Assembly (NCBI GenBank): GCA_019843655.1
Contig: JACDQD010000004.1
Coordinates: 186,001 to 250,000 of the forward strand
Reading direction: 5' to 3'
Length of the DNA: 64,000 nucleotides
Source of the DNA: Lethocerus indicus
Lineage: Eukaryota > Arthropoda > Insecta > Hemiptera > Belostomatidae
Positions 11,963 through 25,800 of this stretch are shown piece after piece. Numbering within the stretch: the first letter of the stretch is position 1; each line of letters opens with the position of its first letter. Made by a program: the position numbers and the translations under genes. The notes beneath the pieces were generated by a model. It ran no database searches. It had not been told where the DNA came from and worked only from the letters and a program-made list of their open reading frames with translations.

Positions 11963-13648
11963 GTAAATTCACGGTGTACCTTCCCACCTAAACTTAACGA
12001 CGGATCTAATTGTATATCTATACGCTGTCCGGGTTATTTTTACACGCGACATGTATACATAGGAAATATAAGGAGTCGATACGAGGTTACGGAATATCGG
12101 TAGCGGATTCTTTCCCCTAGAGCGGAGAGCTGGAATCCAGATCCGACCGAAATTCTCTCCGACATCGCTAATATTTTAAATCCGAACCGCGATAGCGCCC
12201 GTCCTTCGGCTATTTTCCGCTCGACGCTCAATAGGGACCCCTCGGTCCGATTTCACGAAATTCCATTTCCGAAAAGATGCGGACTCTGTACAATTTCAAA
12301 TCCCAAACCCGTTAACAATAAATCGTAATTTTCACCGCCGTGTCCATACACCCGTACTATACCGTATAAAGCGTGAGCGAGGTTACACGTCCAGGTAATC
12401 TAGTCTAGCTGTCGCAGGTTACTTTCCTCGAGAGCGGAATCCAGATCCGACCGAAAATTCTCTTCCGATATCGCGTAATATTTTAAATCCGAACCTGGAC
12501 AGGCCGGTTCGAATCCGTATTTATAAGTTTTGAAACCAGGTCAGAACCGGTTAACAATAAATCGATAGTTTTGTAAGTTGCGGGCGGCATTACATAATCG
12601 GTGATGGGAGGTAGAGGGTTGAGGGGGTGGTCATCAGTTTTGGAAGGACACCGTGATGTATACACAGGAAATATAACGCACTCTCGGTCACTTTCCTCGA
12701 AAACGGAGGCGAACTGGTGGACCCTCTTCGGCGATATCCGACCGAAATTCCCTCCCATATCGCGTAATATTTTAAATCCGACAGCCCGGACAGCGGCCGC
12801 CCTTCGGCTATTTTCCCCGATGGTCGTTGGGAATATAAGTTTTGAAACTGGGGGCAGGTCAGAACCGGTTAACAATAAATCGTAATTCCCCGTTTCCGCA
12901 CCGATTTTTCACCGCGTGTCTATACACGTATATATAAAGAGTCGATAAAGCGAGGTTAAACGCCTAGGTAATCTAGTCTAGCTGTCGGGGTTACTCTGTC
13001 TCACAGATCCGACAGAAAATTCTCTTATCGTATAATATTTTAAATGCCGAACCTGGACGGCCGGTTCAGAATCCGATACGCCGGAGAGTCGCGCCGTTGT
13101 CGATAGTTTTGTAAGTTGTACGGCGGCGGCATTACATAATCGGTGATGGGAGAGGAGAGGGTTGTGGGGGGCGGTAAAACCAGAAGAGAAGAGAGAAATG
13201 AAAGCGACAAAAGGGGGTGGGGGCGGGCTTAAAGTCGACCGTTGTCTAAAGGAAATATATTTCTGATCGGATTGGCATACCTCTGTGGGGGCGCCGGGCT
13301 AGAACACGGCCGGCGGAGGCTGAGATCCTTTCATCGACCCGTTTTCTCTCCTCAGACACTTTCCTGGCCATAACATAGGGGCCGGGGGGAGGGTTTTCCG
13401 CGGCCGGGTCAGTTCTGTTATTTTTTTTTTTTCACGAGGGCATTCCCACACACGACACACCGTGGACTTTAGACAAGTGGGGGGAAAAAAAAAAAAAAGG
13501 GAATTAACACTGTCTGTCTGAAATTGTTTACCTTTCCTCAGGGCCAGATATCGGCGCCAACGTTTCGAACTGCTTCCTGCCGGCCAATTTGAAACCAGTA
13601 CTGTTGGTGGGCCGAGGCAATATGGCGGCATAGTCGGGCGTCGGTCGA
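8300..13648 (-). CDS. Unrecognised charged, disordered protein (three 3' exons seen; 5' end not found)
   Basis: Reading right to left, the exons are about 13648-13532 (acceptor uncertain), 10981-10912 and 9487-8300 (stop). The donor, acceptor and codon phases agree at both junctions: the first ends two bases into a codon and the second starts with one. Joined, they read PEERKEVKITEEV and HRLERFKKIRDRN. The large last exon (395 codons) is low complexity: a basic, Q- and K-rich start; a Ser/Ala/Gly/Glu-rich middle; a long Glu/Lys block with a KILSPVKK motif; then a basic Arg/Pro-rich part (RRPVRPPVTPFRKRK) and a tail ending SKWSYCNLM. The KRK and KRR clusters suggest a nuclear protein, but that is inference. 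No catalytic domain is visible. No initiation exon was found upstream to 17 kb. The opposite-strand open frames over the last exon look like shadows of its GC-rich code. Confidence 0.65.
9692..9860 (+). repeat. Dispersed repeat R3, copy 2 (intron of the 8300-13648 gene)
   Basis: This is a direct copy of 802-960 with small indels. It shares atcagcaattat, cttgacaac, atagcattaagatttat, cgccatctcg, ttggtaaaat and tgaaatgcgacctgaaagtt. Confidence 0.8.
10115..10383 (-). mobile_element. Mariner-type MITE family M, copy 3, expanded by an internal (TA)n
   Basis: The ends are ttaggactacacaaaagtaa on the left and ttgggcgcacctaa on the right. The internal words (aaagtttc, the ttttcgattcccc core) are reversed relative to copies 1 and 2. 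A (TA)n tract of about 28 units at 10201-10256 makes this copy the longest. More (TA)n follows at 10393-10443, outside the element. Confidence 0.8.
11640..13160. repeat. Degenerate tandem duplications in the intron between exons of the 8300-13648 gene
   Basis: Several words recur: aatattttaaatccgaac (about 11665, 12170, 12478, 12765), gttaacaataaatcg (12312, 12549, 12866), aatctagtctagctgtcg (12397, 12969) and cataatcggtgatggga (12592, 13136). The last two pairs are about 545-570 bp apart, which indicates duplication of a segment of roughly 0.5 kb, plus smaller and older internal copies. I see no open frame maintained across the copies. A (TA)n tract lies at 11922-11960. Confidence 0.65.
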
Positions 13649-15083
13649 CTGCCGGCCTCCCCTCCTCTCCACCCAAGCCCCGTCGCGATTATTGTTCCGA
13701 AGACGAATTGTTAATAGGAAAAAAAAAATTTAAAAAAAAAAACGGCCTCAAATATCAACAACTCCGGCCGTCAGTAATTTCCGTCAATTCGCTACAGGCG
13801 GAGAATAATTCGAAACGTTTCCCCCACCACCACAGCCACCGCTCGGATACAATACATTGGCGACGCGCGATAATATACAATCTGTTGACAATTAATCGGG
13901 CGATACGACAATTAAGAGTTCACTTTACGAGCGGCCGAAATTAAATCGCCAGCGTACAATTCGCTCGGGATACAATTAATTAATTAAATCTCTACCCGCC
14001 CAAATAATAACGTTCTGTATATATTATACAAAAAAAAAAAATTTCGCGAAATAATATTCCTGTTTACAAATAACGCTAGAATTTTTTTTTATCGCCTTTA
14101 ATTGTGCCCACAATTATTAAAGTGGTCTCAAATCGTATATTACCCGGTTTCGAGATATTTTTTATGAATTGCCTTCGAATAAATGAACGAATATTTTTTT
14201 ATATTAGGCGACATTTTATTTTTGGATTTTATCAATTTTACAAGTTCGAATTGAGTCGGACCAATTTTCATAATTATTGGCGCATTTATTACGTACCAAT
14301 CGGTTAATTTAAAATGAATAACGACGAAAGATGTAAGCGTCGTTTTATCTAGATGGCCGTGCACGTATATACAATACGATTACTAAGGGATACGCGATTG
14401 TTTGGAAATTATTTTTCCTCTTCCGAGGATTTATTTAAAAGGGGGAATATTTTCATAGATTATATTCTAGCGGTGTTTTCGAAGTTCAATCAAACGTTTA
14501 ATTGAATTTGTACAGTACAAAGCGGCGGCCGGTTAGGCCCAATCCAGGTGTACCCGGTAATTTTCGGTCGGCGGGTAACCGTACTTTCTGAAAGTTGAGT
14601 TTAATTAAAATAAATTGTAGCGAATGGAACGAATAAAATCTGATTAGAGACGCGGGAATTTTCTCGCGGAGGAGGAAGCGTTCGTGCGGTTTCCGAACGA
14701 GCCGAAAAAAAACAAAACCGCGGTATCCGACCGCGGCGGGATTTTTTTATTGTACCTCGAACGACCTCGGTTAATATTATTATTATTATTATTCTCCTCC
14801 TCAACGGCGGCGAGTACGCGTCAAACGTCAAAGTCCGTATCCGTCCGGAATAAAATTCAAAAGACGTACAATTAATAATCGGAACGCGTCCCAACCGGAA
14901 ACGGAAATCGACCGCCACTTGACAGGAATACCAATGGAGGCTACGCGAAAATCCGAACATTTGTTTCTCAGTCGAAATTCCGTTTCGTGCAAATTTCGCA
15001 CGTACAAAAATAATGTGTTGGCTTGAAATTTAGCCGTATTTTTACATTCAACCGGCGGTGTATATAATATACTACAATTGAGC

Positions 15084-15128
<45 letters not shown>

Positions 15129-15359
15129 CGAAAATTCGGGATACTTTTGAACGGACCTCGTCGTATATTTGGGGAAAAAATATTGAGAAAATCGGAGAAT
15201 GGGGCCAATGTCGTCCTCAGTAAGTTTTGTAGTCGAAATTTTGCCTAAAGGAAGCGCCTTGTTTAATTTCAATTTCGAAAATTCTGATTTCGGCCCACGC
15301 CGAAACTGAAAATTGCCGTCGGCGGCAATTGTGGGTTCGGAATGTTGAAAAAAAAAAAA

Positions 15360-15610
15360 GTGTTTCCTGTGTTTGTGTCTCCTCTGTCGCCGGTCTAATT
15401 GATGAGGTCTTTTGCCCAGACCGGTTTGTCGGCCGTTCGCCGTCTTCAGTAGCGCTGTGTCTGTCAAGCCGCTTTGTATGTGTTTCGGCCGTACTCACCG
15501 CCGCCACCGCCGCCACACGTCACCCGTACACAAGACTATTGCACGGGAATTTGCCTACTCGTGTTGCTACTGAAGACGGCGAGCGGCCGACAAACCGGAT
15601 CTTTCTGGCG
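15360..15610 (+). mobile_element. Long-TIR MITE family H copy
   Basis: The left arm has tctcctctgtcgccgg, ggtcttttgcccagaccgg and gccgtcttcagtagcgctg. The right arm has gctactgaagacggcgagcg and gccgacaaaccgg. The centre holds a CCGCCAC-rich stretch not seen in the other copies. The outermost bases are not well preserved. Confidence 0.75.
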
Positions 15611-15689
15611 ACCGAGAAAAAAAAGAAAAAGAGTTTATCGGCCAAAACGGCTCCTGAGGAAGGAAAAGAAAATATTCACCCGTTTCATC

Positions 15690-15960
15690 CACTTTTCAGT
15701 CCCAATTTGGCATAGAAAACGCGCCTTTTCATTAAGCCCTTATTTGGCGCTGAAAATCCACTTTTCAGCCATCATTTTACAAAAAAAAAAACGAACTTTT
15801 TTGTTACTAATTTTACATCAAAAATACTCTTTTTAGACCTAATTTGACTTGACACAAAACACCCACTTTTCAGTCCCAATTTGGCATAGAAAACGCACCT
15901 TTTTATTTAGCCCTTATTTGGCGCTGAAAACCCACTTTTCAGCCATAATTTTAGACCTAA
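15690..15960 (+). repeat. Direct duplication of about 100 bp
   Basis: The stretch from ccacttttcagtcccaattt through ggcatagaaaac and cccttatttggcgctgaaa to cttttcagccat occurs at about 15690-15775 and again at 15867-15942, an offset of roughly 175 bp. Between the copies is an A-rich and T-rich stretch. Confidence 0.85.
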
Positions 15961-15992
15961 TTTGAATGACACAAAACACCCGGCCTAAGGGC

Positions 15993-16067
<75 letters not shown>

Positions 16068-16334
16068 TATACTTAAATATTATAATACATTAATATTGAA
16101 ATTTTTACAATATCGGTGTAATAATCGGGTATATTTACAATAAAAACCCGATAACTCATGCTCTAATAACATATTTAATAAGTCTCGTGTAGATAGAAAA
16201 CAACTGTCATTAAACACACTTATAAATAAAGATCGATACAATACTACAGCCGTATTTTCCATTCATATTACAGAAATACTGTAAGAATAGTGCCAACTGT
16301 AAGAAAGGAGTAAAAATAATTTATTCCGACTTCA

Positions 16335-16372
<38 letters not shown>

Positions 16373-16379
16373 CCAGAAA

Positions 16380-16960
16380 ATTTTAAAGCTCCGAAAACAC
16401 CGCCCAAAAAAATTAAACAATGCCTACAACAATAAAAATTTAAACAACGCCTACAACAATGCCTACAACAACGCCTAAAAAGAAATGCCTACAACAACAA
16501 TGCCTACAACAATGACTAAAACAATGCCTACAACAACAACGCCTAAAAAATTTAAACAACGATAAACAATGCCTACAACAACGCCTAAAAATTAAAACAA
16601 TGACTAAACAATGCCTACAACAACGCCTAAAAATTTTAAAACAATGACTAAACAATGCAACAACGCCTAAAATTTAACAACGCCTACAACAACCTAAACA
16701 ATTGTAAACAACGCCTAAGCAATGAAAAACCTTTTTGTATGCGTTGTTTAGGCGTTGTTGTATTGTTTAATTTTAGGCGTTGTTGTATTGTTTGTAGGCA
16801 TGTTTAAATTTTAGGCGTTGTTGTAGGCATTGTTTCAATTTTTTTAGGCGTTGTTGTAGGCATTGTTTAAATTTTTAGGCGTTGTTGTAGGCATTGTTTA
16901 ATTAGGCATTGTTGTAGGCATTGTTTCAATTTTTGGGCGGTGTTTTGGGGGTCATTTTAT
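16380..16960. mobile_element. Fold-back element: inverted arms built from short tandem repeats
   Basis: The left arm (about 16390-16725) repeats words such as aaacaatgcctacaacaa and cgcctaaaaattt. The right arm (about 16735-16955) carries their reverse complements, ggcgttgttgtaggcattg. The outer ends also match: aacaccgcccaaaaa near 16398 against tttttgggcggtgtt near 16930. The spacer between the arms is only about 10-20 bp. Arms made of short tandem units on inverted ends are the architecture known from Drosophila FB elements. No transposase is encoded. Confidence 0.75.
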
Positions 16961-17235
16961 GAGACAATTCAAGGGATATTCTATTTTCAACTTTCTTTCC
17001 GGCGTCAACCCACTTTGGGACACTTGTTGTTGACCGGTTTATGAGAGAGATGGGCGATTTTTTTTGTATTTTCAAAATCCCTGTCACTACGACTATATCA
17101 CTAGGACTAGTGTTGTTGGACACTTTTCAACTTTACTCTGTCTGCTTCGAGGAAGAAAAAAAAAATTAAATCAACAGACCGGTTTGGAGGGTTAGCGTCA
17201 AAAAGGGTTATTACGAAGGGACACCCTCCTATATA

Positions 17236-17285
<50 letters not shown>

Positions 17286-17769
17286 TATTGCATTATATCA
17301 TTCGTATACATATTATATATGATTATATACTATAGAATACAATTCCGATAATTTACAACCAAAAAAAAAAAAAAAATGAAGCGATATAAATATAGAAGGC
17401 TGTGTTCCGATTTATATTTCTGTGTTTTTATTCAGTGATCAAACACTTCTTAACTCTAATAACTTTTATATACGTATATAAATTAAACGCTGGAGGACGA
17501 AAAATAAGTTTTTTAAAAACCGCAATTTATTCGACCGAAGTAAAATCAAGGACGGATTACTTGATTGTACTACACCACCACTACTACTACTACTAGGGCT
17601 GTATATTGTATAACCTGATAACTTGACCTCCCATCTGTGCATAAAATTGGAGCGAAAAAAGGAAACCGAATTATAGGATATAGTAAGTAGGGTATTGAAA
17701 AAAAATGTACGTTTAAAAATATATTTCGTTACGGTAGATTCCCTCTCTCGTATTATAAACAATGAAAGC

Positions 17770-19070
17770 TGCTTAAGCTGTTTTAGAGTGAAGGAGTTAT
17801 TTATGATTGCCCATACAGTAACATAAAATATAGGCGATTATCAATTAGTATCCCGTATATAAGGCATTCATTTATTACAATGTCTCTATAACTAATTACC
17901 GGTTTTCAATTCAAAAGGAGGACAAAAATCCACTTTCTTAGGGAGAGTAAATTAAAAAGGGTTGAAATTCAATTAGCCGAGCTCCTATATATTTTTAATT
18001 GAAATATTTTTAACATTTATTCTATATTTATAAGCCCCGCCTTATAAGTGACCTCGGCAGTCGTTTGGATCCGGATTAATAAAATTATTAATGTATCGCA
18101 TTTACCTATTATACCGACGGATCAGTTTTTTTTTCACTAAGCGGTATAAAATATCTCGACTATCAATTAGTCGATAGTATATAGCGTTAATATAACTAAA
18201 GTCGGGCTTTAATTTATGAGATACAAAACTTGTGTCGTCGGGAGAAAATGATTCGGCGGTGAAATATTTGAAAAAATGTATCGCCTATTTATAAAAATTC
18301 GGATTGCGTTATAACCCGATGTTATAGGTTATACGAACTGATTGATATATAACGGTTTTAAATATTTTTCCTCGTAAATAATTAACGGAAATAATTAACC
18401 CAAAAAAAATATGTCATCGGTGTCCAGTATTTTGTGGTAAAAAAATCTAATTCGACTACTTCCGAATCCATTTTACAAATATTTCACATTATATTTTACC
18501 TTTTACACATTTTTGTGTAACGCCCACAATTGGGTGCCATTTGCGATAATACATTTTAAAAATGTTATTAAACTAAAAAATGTATTCTTCGTAGGCCGAC
18601 CTATTGTTTGTACTAGTTAATTTTGTACTTAGAATTTTACATTCTGTATCCTTTCGAGGTATCGAAGCTGTTGTTGTCATGTTACGATGTTATGTTGCAG
18701 ATTCAGGACTACATATATAATCGGTCGTGGTGTTCCTTAAATGAATTCAAAGTATTATTATACAAATCAATTTACTCATTTAACAATAAATTGACAAAAC
18801 GGATGAGAAAAAAAAAAACAAAACAAATTACAACAGAACTCAGAACAGAAGAAATTAACGTACTGTTTATATATTGTATTTCTGAATTGCACAGATCAAT
18901 ACGGAATGTTGTGTTACCTCAATGTCTCTGTTGTGGCCAATTAAAAATACTTTGTCTATTATCTGACTTATTCGGCCAGAGTCTAGTGTGTTTACACACT
19001 AAATGTACAGTTGGGGTGAAATAATTTTTTTTTAAACTGGCCCTTCAAAGGGTGACAATAAACTGATGAC
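17770..19070 (+). repeat. Satellite-flanking repeat, left copy (blocks A1 and B1)
   Basis: Block A (about 17770-18530) contains ctataactaattaccgg, aaattcaattagc, ttataagtgacct and ttggatccggatt. It recurs at 19570-19850 and again, right of the satellite, at about 30190-30920. Block B (about 18780-19020) contains caatgtctctgttgtggcca. Parts of it recur directly at 19370-19500, and another part recurs inverted at 30120-30240. A 133-codon open frame at 18623-19024 spans block B. It is not maintained in the other copies and I do not call it a gene. Confidence 0.75.
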
Positions 19071-19369
19071 AATGATGAAAGCAAACTTCCACCTTATTTC
19101 TCGAGCAAATATTTTGAATACTCAATGAAAAAAACTCAAGCTTGTGTCTAAATCCAATTACATCGGAGAGTAAATAAAACAAAAAAAAGACAAAGCTGTT
19201 ATGTTAAGTCGAAATGTATTTTATATATATATATGCTAACCGATGTGAGAGTGGAGACGGGCAGAGTGCTGAGATGGGGGGGGACCTACCGACTACTGAA
19301 GACGGCAAGCAAATAATAATAAGACTTGTCTCGGTTACCCTCTCCGTCGAGGTCGACTAATATCGCATT

Positions 19370-19850
19370 AACAATAAATAGGCAAAACAGAGGATAGTTG
19401 AAAACAAATTAAAACAGAACTCAGAACAGAAGAGTTTTTAATGTACAAGTTTATATATTGTATTTCTGAATTGCACAGGTGAGATCAATACAGAATGTGT
19501 TACCCGACCTACTCGTGTTGTGTGTACTGAAAATAGAAAAATTAATAAACTGTAAAAAATTGATTATCGCAATTCTGTATTATAACTAATTACTGGGTTT
19601 CAATTTACAGGAGAAAAAATCTTCTCTCTTAGGGAAAAAATTAGAAATGGGTTAAAATTCAATTAGCAGAGCTCCTAAATATTTTAAATGGAAATATTTT
19701 TAACATTTTTTTTTTACATTTATAAGCCCCACCTTATAAGTGACCTTGTTAGTCACTTGGATCCAGAACATTGAATAAGAAAGTCAACAGCATTAATAAT
19801 AAATAATTATTAATGGAGAACATTTACCACCTAATCTAATTTTGTTAGAA
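19370..19850 (+). repeat. Satellite-flanking repeat, second left copy (blocks B2 and A2), cut by the satellite
   Basis: B2 (19370-19500) shares acagaactcagaacagaaga and tatattgtatttctgaattg with 18830-18895. A2 (19570-19850) shares the block A words. It stops near 19846, inside a stretch that is continuous in the other A copies, where the satellite word gttagaaaattgttc begins. Confidence 0.75.
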
Positions 19851-22800
19851 AATTGTTCCAGGCTGAACCATTATTTATATTGGTAGAAATATTCCGTTAC
19901 GTTCTCTCTGTACGTATACAAATTAATGAGGCGTATGGCAGATTTATATTTAAATAAATCTATTTTTAGAGAAAATTGTTCAGGCCGGAACCATATATTT
20001 AAATATTCCCGTACGTGTCATTTCTATTTATTTATGTATACAAATTCATAATTAATGGCAGATATTGAGAAATAAATCTATTTTTGTTAGAAAATTGTTC
20101 ATATATTTATATTCGAAATAGAAATAGTAATGTATACAAATTCATAATCGAAGTAATGGCATATTAGTTTTAATTTAAATAAATCGGATTTTTGGAAAAT
20201 TGTTCAGGCCGGAACCAATATATTTATATTCGGTAGAAATATTCCCATCGTTCTTTCTGTATATTTCTACGAGCGTAATGGCAGATATTTGCGGGGTTTT
20301 CGATTGGTTTTAATTTAAATAAATCTATTTTTGGTTCAAACCAATATATTTATATTCGATATTCCCGTCCCGTTCTCTCTGTATATTTCTATATATTTAT
20401 GTATACAAATTCATAATCGAAGCGTAATGGCAAGAGTAATAGCGGAGGTTTTCGATTAGTTTTAATTTAAATAAATCTATTTTTGTTAGAAAATTGTTCA
20501 GGCCGGAACCAATATATTTATATTCGGTAGAAATATTCCCGTACATTCTCTGTATATTTCTATATTTATGTATACAAATTCATAATCGAAGCGTAATGGC
20601 AGATGTTAGCGGAGGTTTCCGATTGGTTTTAATTTAAATAAATCTATTTTTGTTAGAAAATTGTTCAGGCCGGAACCAATATATTTATATTCGGTAGAAA
20701 TATTCCCCGTACGTTCTCTCTGTATATTTCTATATATTTATGTATACAAATTCATAATCGAAGCGTAATGGCAGATATTAGCGGAGGGTTTTCGATTGGT
20801 TTTAATTTAAATAAATCTATTTTTGTTAGAAAATTGTTCAGGCCGGAACCAATATATTTATATTCGGTAGAAATATTCCCCGTACGTTCTTCTGTATATT
20901 TCTATATATTTATGTATACAAATTCATAATCGAAGCGTAATGGCAGATATTAGCGGAGGGTTTTCGATTGTTCTTTCTGTTTTAATTTAAATAAATCTAT
21001 ATTAGCGAGGTTTTCGATTGGTTTTAATTTAAATAAATCTATTTTTGTTTTATTTATATTCGTTATATTTCTATATATTTATGTATACAAATTCATAATC
21101 GAAGCGTAATGGCAGATATTAAGGGTTTTCGATTGGTTTTATTGAAAATTCAGGCTATATATTTATGTATACAAATTCATAATCGGAACAGATATTAGCA
21201 GGGGTTTCGATATATTTATATTCGGCCGAACCAATATATTTATATTCGAAATATTCCCGTACGTTCTTTCTGTATATTTCTATATATTTATGTATACAAA
21301 TTCATAATCGAAGCGTAATGGCAGATATTAGCAGAGGGGTTTTCGATTGGTTTTAATTTAAATAAATCTATTTTTGTTAGAAAATTGTTCAGGCCGGAAC
21401 CAATATATTTGTATCGGTAGAAATATTCCCGTACGTTCTTTCTGTATATTTCTATATATTTATGTATACAAATTCATAATCGAGCGTAATGGCAGATATT
21501 AGCGGGGGGTTTGGATTGGTTTTAATTTAAATAAATCTATTTTTGTTAGAAAATTGTTCAGGCCGGAACCAATATATTTATATTCGGTAGAAATATTCCC
21601 ACGTTCTTTCTGTATATTTCTATATTTATGTATACAAATTCATAATCGAAGCGTAATGGCAGATATTAGCAGGAGGGTTTTCGATTGGTTTTAATTTAAA
21701 TAAATCTATTTTTGTTAGAAAATTGTTCAGGCCGGAACCAATATATTTATATTCGGTAGAAATATTCCCCGTATGTTCCTTGTATACAAATTCATATCCT
21801 CCAATATATTTATGTATACCCGTACGTTCTCTCTGTAATTTCTAATTTATGTATACAAATTCATAATCGAAGCGTAATGGCAGATATTTGCAGGGGGTTT
21901 TCGATTGGTTTTAATTTAAATAAATCTATTTTTGTTAGAAAATTGTTCAGGCCGGAACCAATATATTTATATTCGGTAGAAATATTCCCGTACGTTCTTT
22001 TCTGTATATTTCTATATATTTATGTATACAAATTCATAATCGAAGCGTAATGGCAGATATTAGCGGAGGGTTTTCGATTGGTTTTAATTTAAATAAATCT
22101 ATTTTTGTTAGAAAATTGTTCAGGCCGGAACCAATATATTTATATTCGGTAGAAATATTCCCCGTATGTTCTTTCTGTATATTTCTATATATTTATGTAT
22201 ACAAATTCATAATCGAAGCGTAATGGCAGATATTTGCAGGGGGTTTTCGATTGGTTTTAATTTAAATAAATCTATTTTTGTTAGAAAATTGTTCAGGCCG
22301 GAACCAATATATTTATATTCGGTAGAAATATTCCCCGTACGTTCTTTCTGTATATTTCTATTTATTTATGTATACAAAATTCATAATCCGAAACGCAATG
22401 GCGAGATATTAGCAGGGGTTTTCGATTGGTTTTAATTTAAATAAATCTATTTTTGTTAGAAAATTGTTCAGGCCGGAACCAATATATTTATATTCGGTAG
22501 AAATATTCCCCGTACGTTCTTTCTGTATATTTCTATTTATTTATGTATACAAATTCATAATCGAAGCGTAATGGCAGATATTTGCAGGGGGTTTTCGATT
22601 GGTTTTAATTTAAATAAATCTATTTTTGTTAGAAAATTGTTCATATATTTATGTATACAAATTCAATCAAGCGTAATGGCGGAGGGTTTTCGATTGGTTT
22701 TAATTTAAATAAATCTATTTTTGTTAGAAAATTGTTCAATATATTTATATTCGGTAGAAATATTCCCCATACCCGTATATTTCTATTTATTTATGTATTT

Positions 22801-25800
22801 TCTCTGTATAAATAAATTCTATGGCAGATATATTGGAGGGTTTTCGATTGGTTTATTTATGTAGAAAATAGGCCGGAACAATATTCAGAAATAATCGAAG
22901 CGTAATGGCAGATATTTGGGGGTTTTCGATTGGTTTTAATTTAAATAAATCTATTTTGTTAGAAAATTGTTCAGGCCGGAACCAATATATTTATATTCGG
23001 TAGAAATATTCCCCATGTATGTTCTCTGTATATTTCTATATATTTATGTATACAAATTCATAATCGAAGCGTAATGGCAGATATTAGCGGAGGGTTTTCG
23101 ATTGGTTTTAATTTAAATAAATCTATTTTGTTAGAAAATTGTTCAGGCCGGAACCAATATATTTATATTCGGTAGAAATATTCCCCGTATGTTCGTTATT
23201 TCTTATATTTATGTATACAAATTCATAATCGAATAATGGCTATTAGCGGGGGTTTTCGTTGGTTTTATATTTATTTTGTTAGAAAATTGTTCAGGCCGGA
23301 ACCAATATATATTTATGTATACGTTCTCTCTGTAAATTCATAATCGAAGCGTAATGGCAGATATTAGCGGAGGGTTTTCGATTGGTTTTAATTTAAATAA
23401 ATCTATTTTTGTTAGAAAATTGTTCAGGCCGGAACCAATATATTTATATTCGGTAGAAATATTCCCCGTATTTTCTGTATATTTCTATATATTTATGTAT
23501 ACAAATTCATAATCGAAGCGTAATGGCAGATATTAGCGGAGGGTTTTCGATTGGTTTTAATTTAAATAAATCTATTTTTGTTAGAAAATTGTTCAGAAAA
23601 TTATTCAGCCGGAACCAATATATTTATATTCGGTAGAAATATTCCCCATCGTTCTCTGTACGTTCTTTCTGTATATTTCTATATACAAATTTATAATCGA
23701 AGCGTATAGATATTAGCAGGTTTTCGATTGGTTTTATTTAAATAAATCATTTTTGTTAATCAAGGCGTAATGGCAGATATTAGCGGAGGGTAGAAATTTC
23801 GTCGTTCTCTGTATATTTCTATATTTATATATACAAATTCATAATCGGTTGGCAGATTAATTTATTGGTTTTAATAAATAAATCTATTTTGTTAGAAAAT
23901 TGTTCAGGCGGAACCAATATATTTATATTCGGTAGAAATATTCCCGTACGTTCTCTCTGTATATTTCTATATATTTATGTATACAAATTCATAATCGAAG
24001 CGTAATGGCAGATATTAGCGGAGGGTTTTCGATTGGTTTTAATTTAAATAAATCTATTTTTGTTAGAAAATTGTTCAGGCCGGAACCAATATATTTATAT
24101 TCGGTAGAAATATTCCCCGTATATTCTCTCTGTATATTTCTATATATTTATGTATACAAATTCATAATCGGCGTAAGCGTAATGGCAGATATTTGCAGAG
24201 TTTTCGGTTTTAATTTAAATAAATCTATTTTTGATTGGTTTTAATTTAGGCGGAACCAATAAATCTAGAAATTTTGTTAGAATTTCTAATTTTATACAAA
24301 TTCATAATAATAATGTCGGAGGGTCATTTTTTAATTTAAATAAATCTATTTTTGGAAAATTGTTCAGGCCGGAACCAATATATTTATATTCGGTAGAAAT
24401 ATTCCCGTATACGTTCTCTGTATATTTCTATATTTATGTATACAAATTCATAATCGAAGCGTAATGGCAGATATTAGCGGAGGGTTTTCGATTGGTTTTA
24501 ATTTAAATAAATCTATTTTTGTTAGAAAATTGTTCAGGCCGGAACCAATATATTTATATTCGGTAGAAATATTCCCCGTACGTTCTTTCTGTATATTTCT
24601 ATTTATTTATGTATACAAATTCATAATCGAAGCGTAATGGCAGATATTTGCAGGGGGTTTTCGATTGGTTTTAATTTAAATAAATCTATTTTTGTTAGAA
24701 AATTGTTCAGGCCGGAACCAATATATTTATATTCGGTAGAAATATTCCCCGTACGTTCTCTCTGTATATTTCTATATATTTATGTATACAAATTCATAAT
24801 CGAAGCGTAATGGCAGATATTAGCGGAGGGTTTTCGATTGGTTTTAATTTAAATAAATCTATTTTTGTTAGAAAATTGTTCAGGCCGGAACCAATATATT
24901 TATATTCGGTAGAAATATTCCCTCTCTATATTTCTATATATTTATGTATACAAATTCATAATCGAAGCGTTCTTTCTGTATATTTATTTTTGTTAGAAAA
25001 TTGTTCAGGCCGGAACCAATATATATTTATATTCCCATACGTTCTCTCTGTATACAAATTTATGTATACATAATCGAAGCGTAATGGCAGATATTAGCAG
25101 GAGGGTTTTCGATTGGTTTTAATTTAAATAAATCTATTTTTGTTAGAAAATTGTTCAGGCCGGAACCAATATATTTATATTCGGTAGAAATATTCCCCGT
25201 ACGTTCTTTCTGTATATTTCTATATATTTATGTATACAAATTCATAATCGAAGCGTAATGGCAGATATTAGCGGAGGGTTTTCGATTGGTTTTAATTTAA
25301 ATAAATCTATTTTTGTTTTCGATTATTTATATTCGGTTTTACGTTCTTTCTGTATTTAAATAAATCTATTTTTGTTAGAAAATTCTATTTTTGTTAGAAA
25401 ATTGTTCAGGCCGGAACCAATATATTTATTATCGGTAGAAATATTCCCCGTATGTTCTTTCTGTATATTTCTATATATTTATGTATACAAATTCATAATC
25501 GAAGCGTAATGGCAGATATTAGCGGAGGGTTTTCGATTGGTTTTAATTTAAATAAATCTATTTTTGTTAGAAAATTGTTCAGGCCGGAACCAATATATTT
25601 ATTATCGGTAGAAATATTCCCTGCGTTTTCTCTGTATATTTCCGAAGCGTAATGGCCAAATTTAAATAAATCTATTTTTGTTAGAAAATTGTTCATATCG
25701 GTAGAAATATTCCCCGTATGTTCTTTCTGTATATTTCTATATATTTATGTATACAAATTCATAATCGAAGCGTAATGGCAGATATTAGCAGAGGGTTTTC

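Larger units (their letters stand above)
13649..17770. other. Non-coding stretch with mobile-element debris
   Basis: I find no gene here. It contains an H-type MITE (15360-15610), a direct duplication at 15690-15960, a (TA)n tract of about 35 units at 15995-16063, a fold-back element (16380-16960), and (TA)n tracts at 15091-15126, 16339-16368 and 17238-17283. Open frames of 60-130 codons have no family resemblance that I can see, and several cross (TA)n. Confidence 0.6.

Noticed and set aside
18623..19024. 133-codon open frame on the plus strand with several cysteines
   Set aside because: It lies in repeat block B. The related copies at 19370-19500 and 30120-30240 do not keep the frame, and nothing in it resembles a known family.
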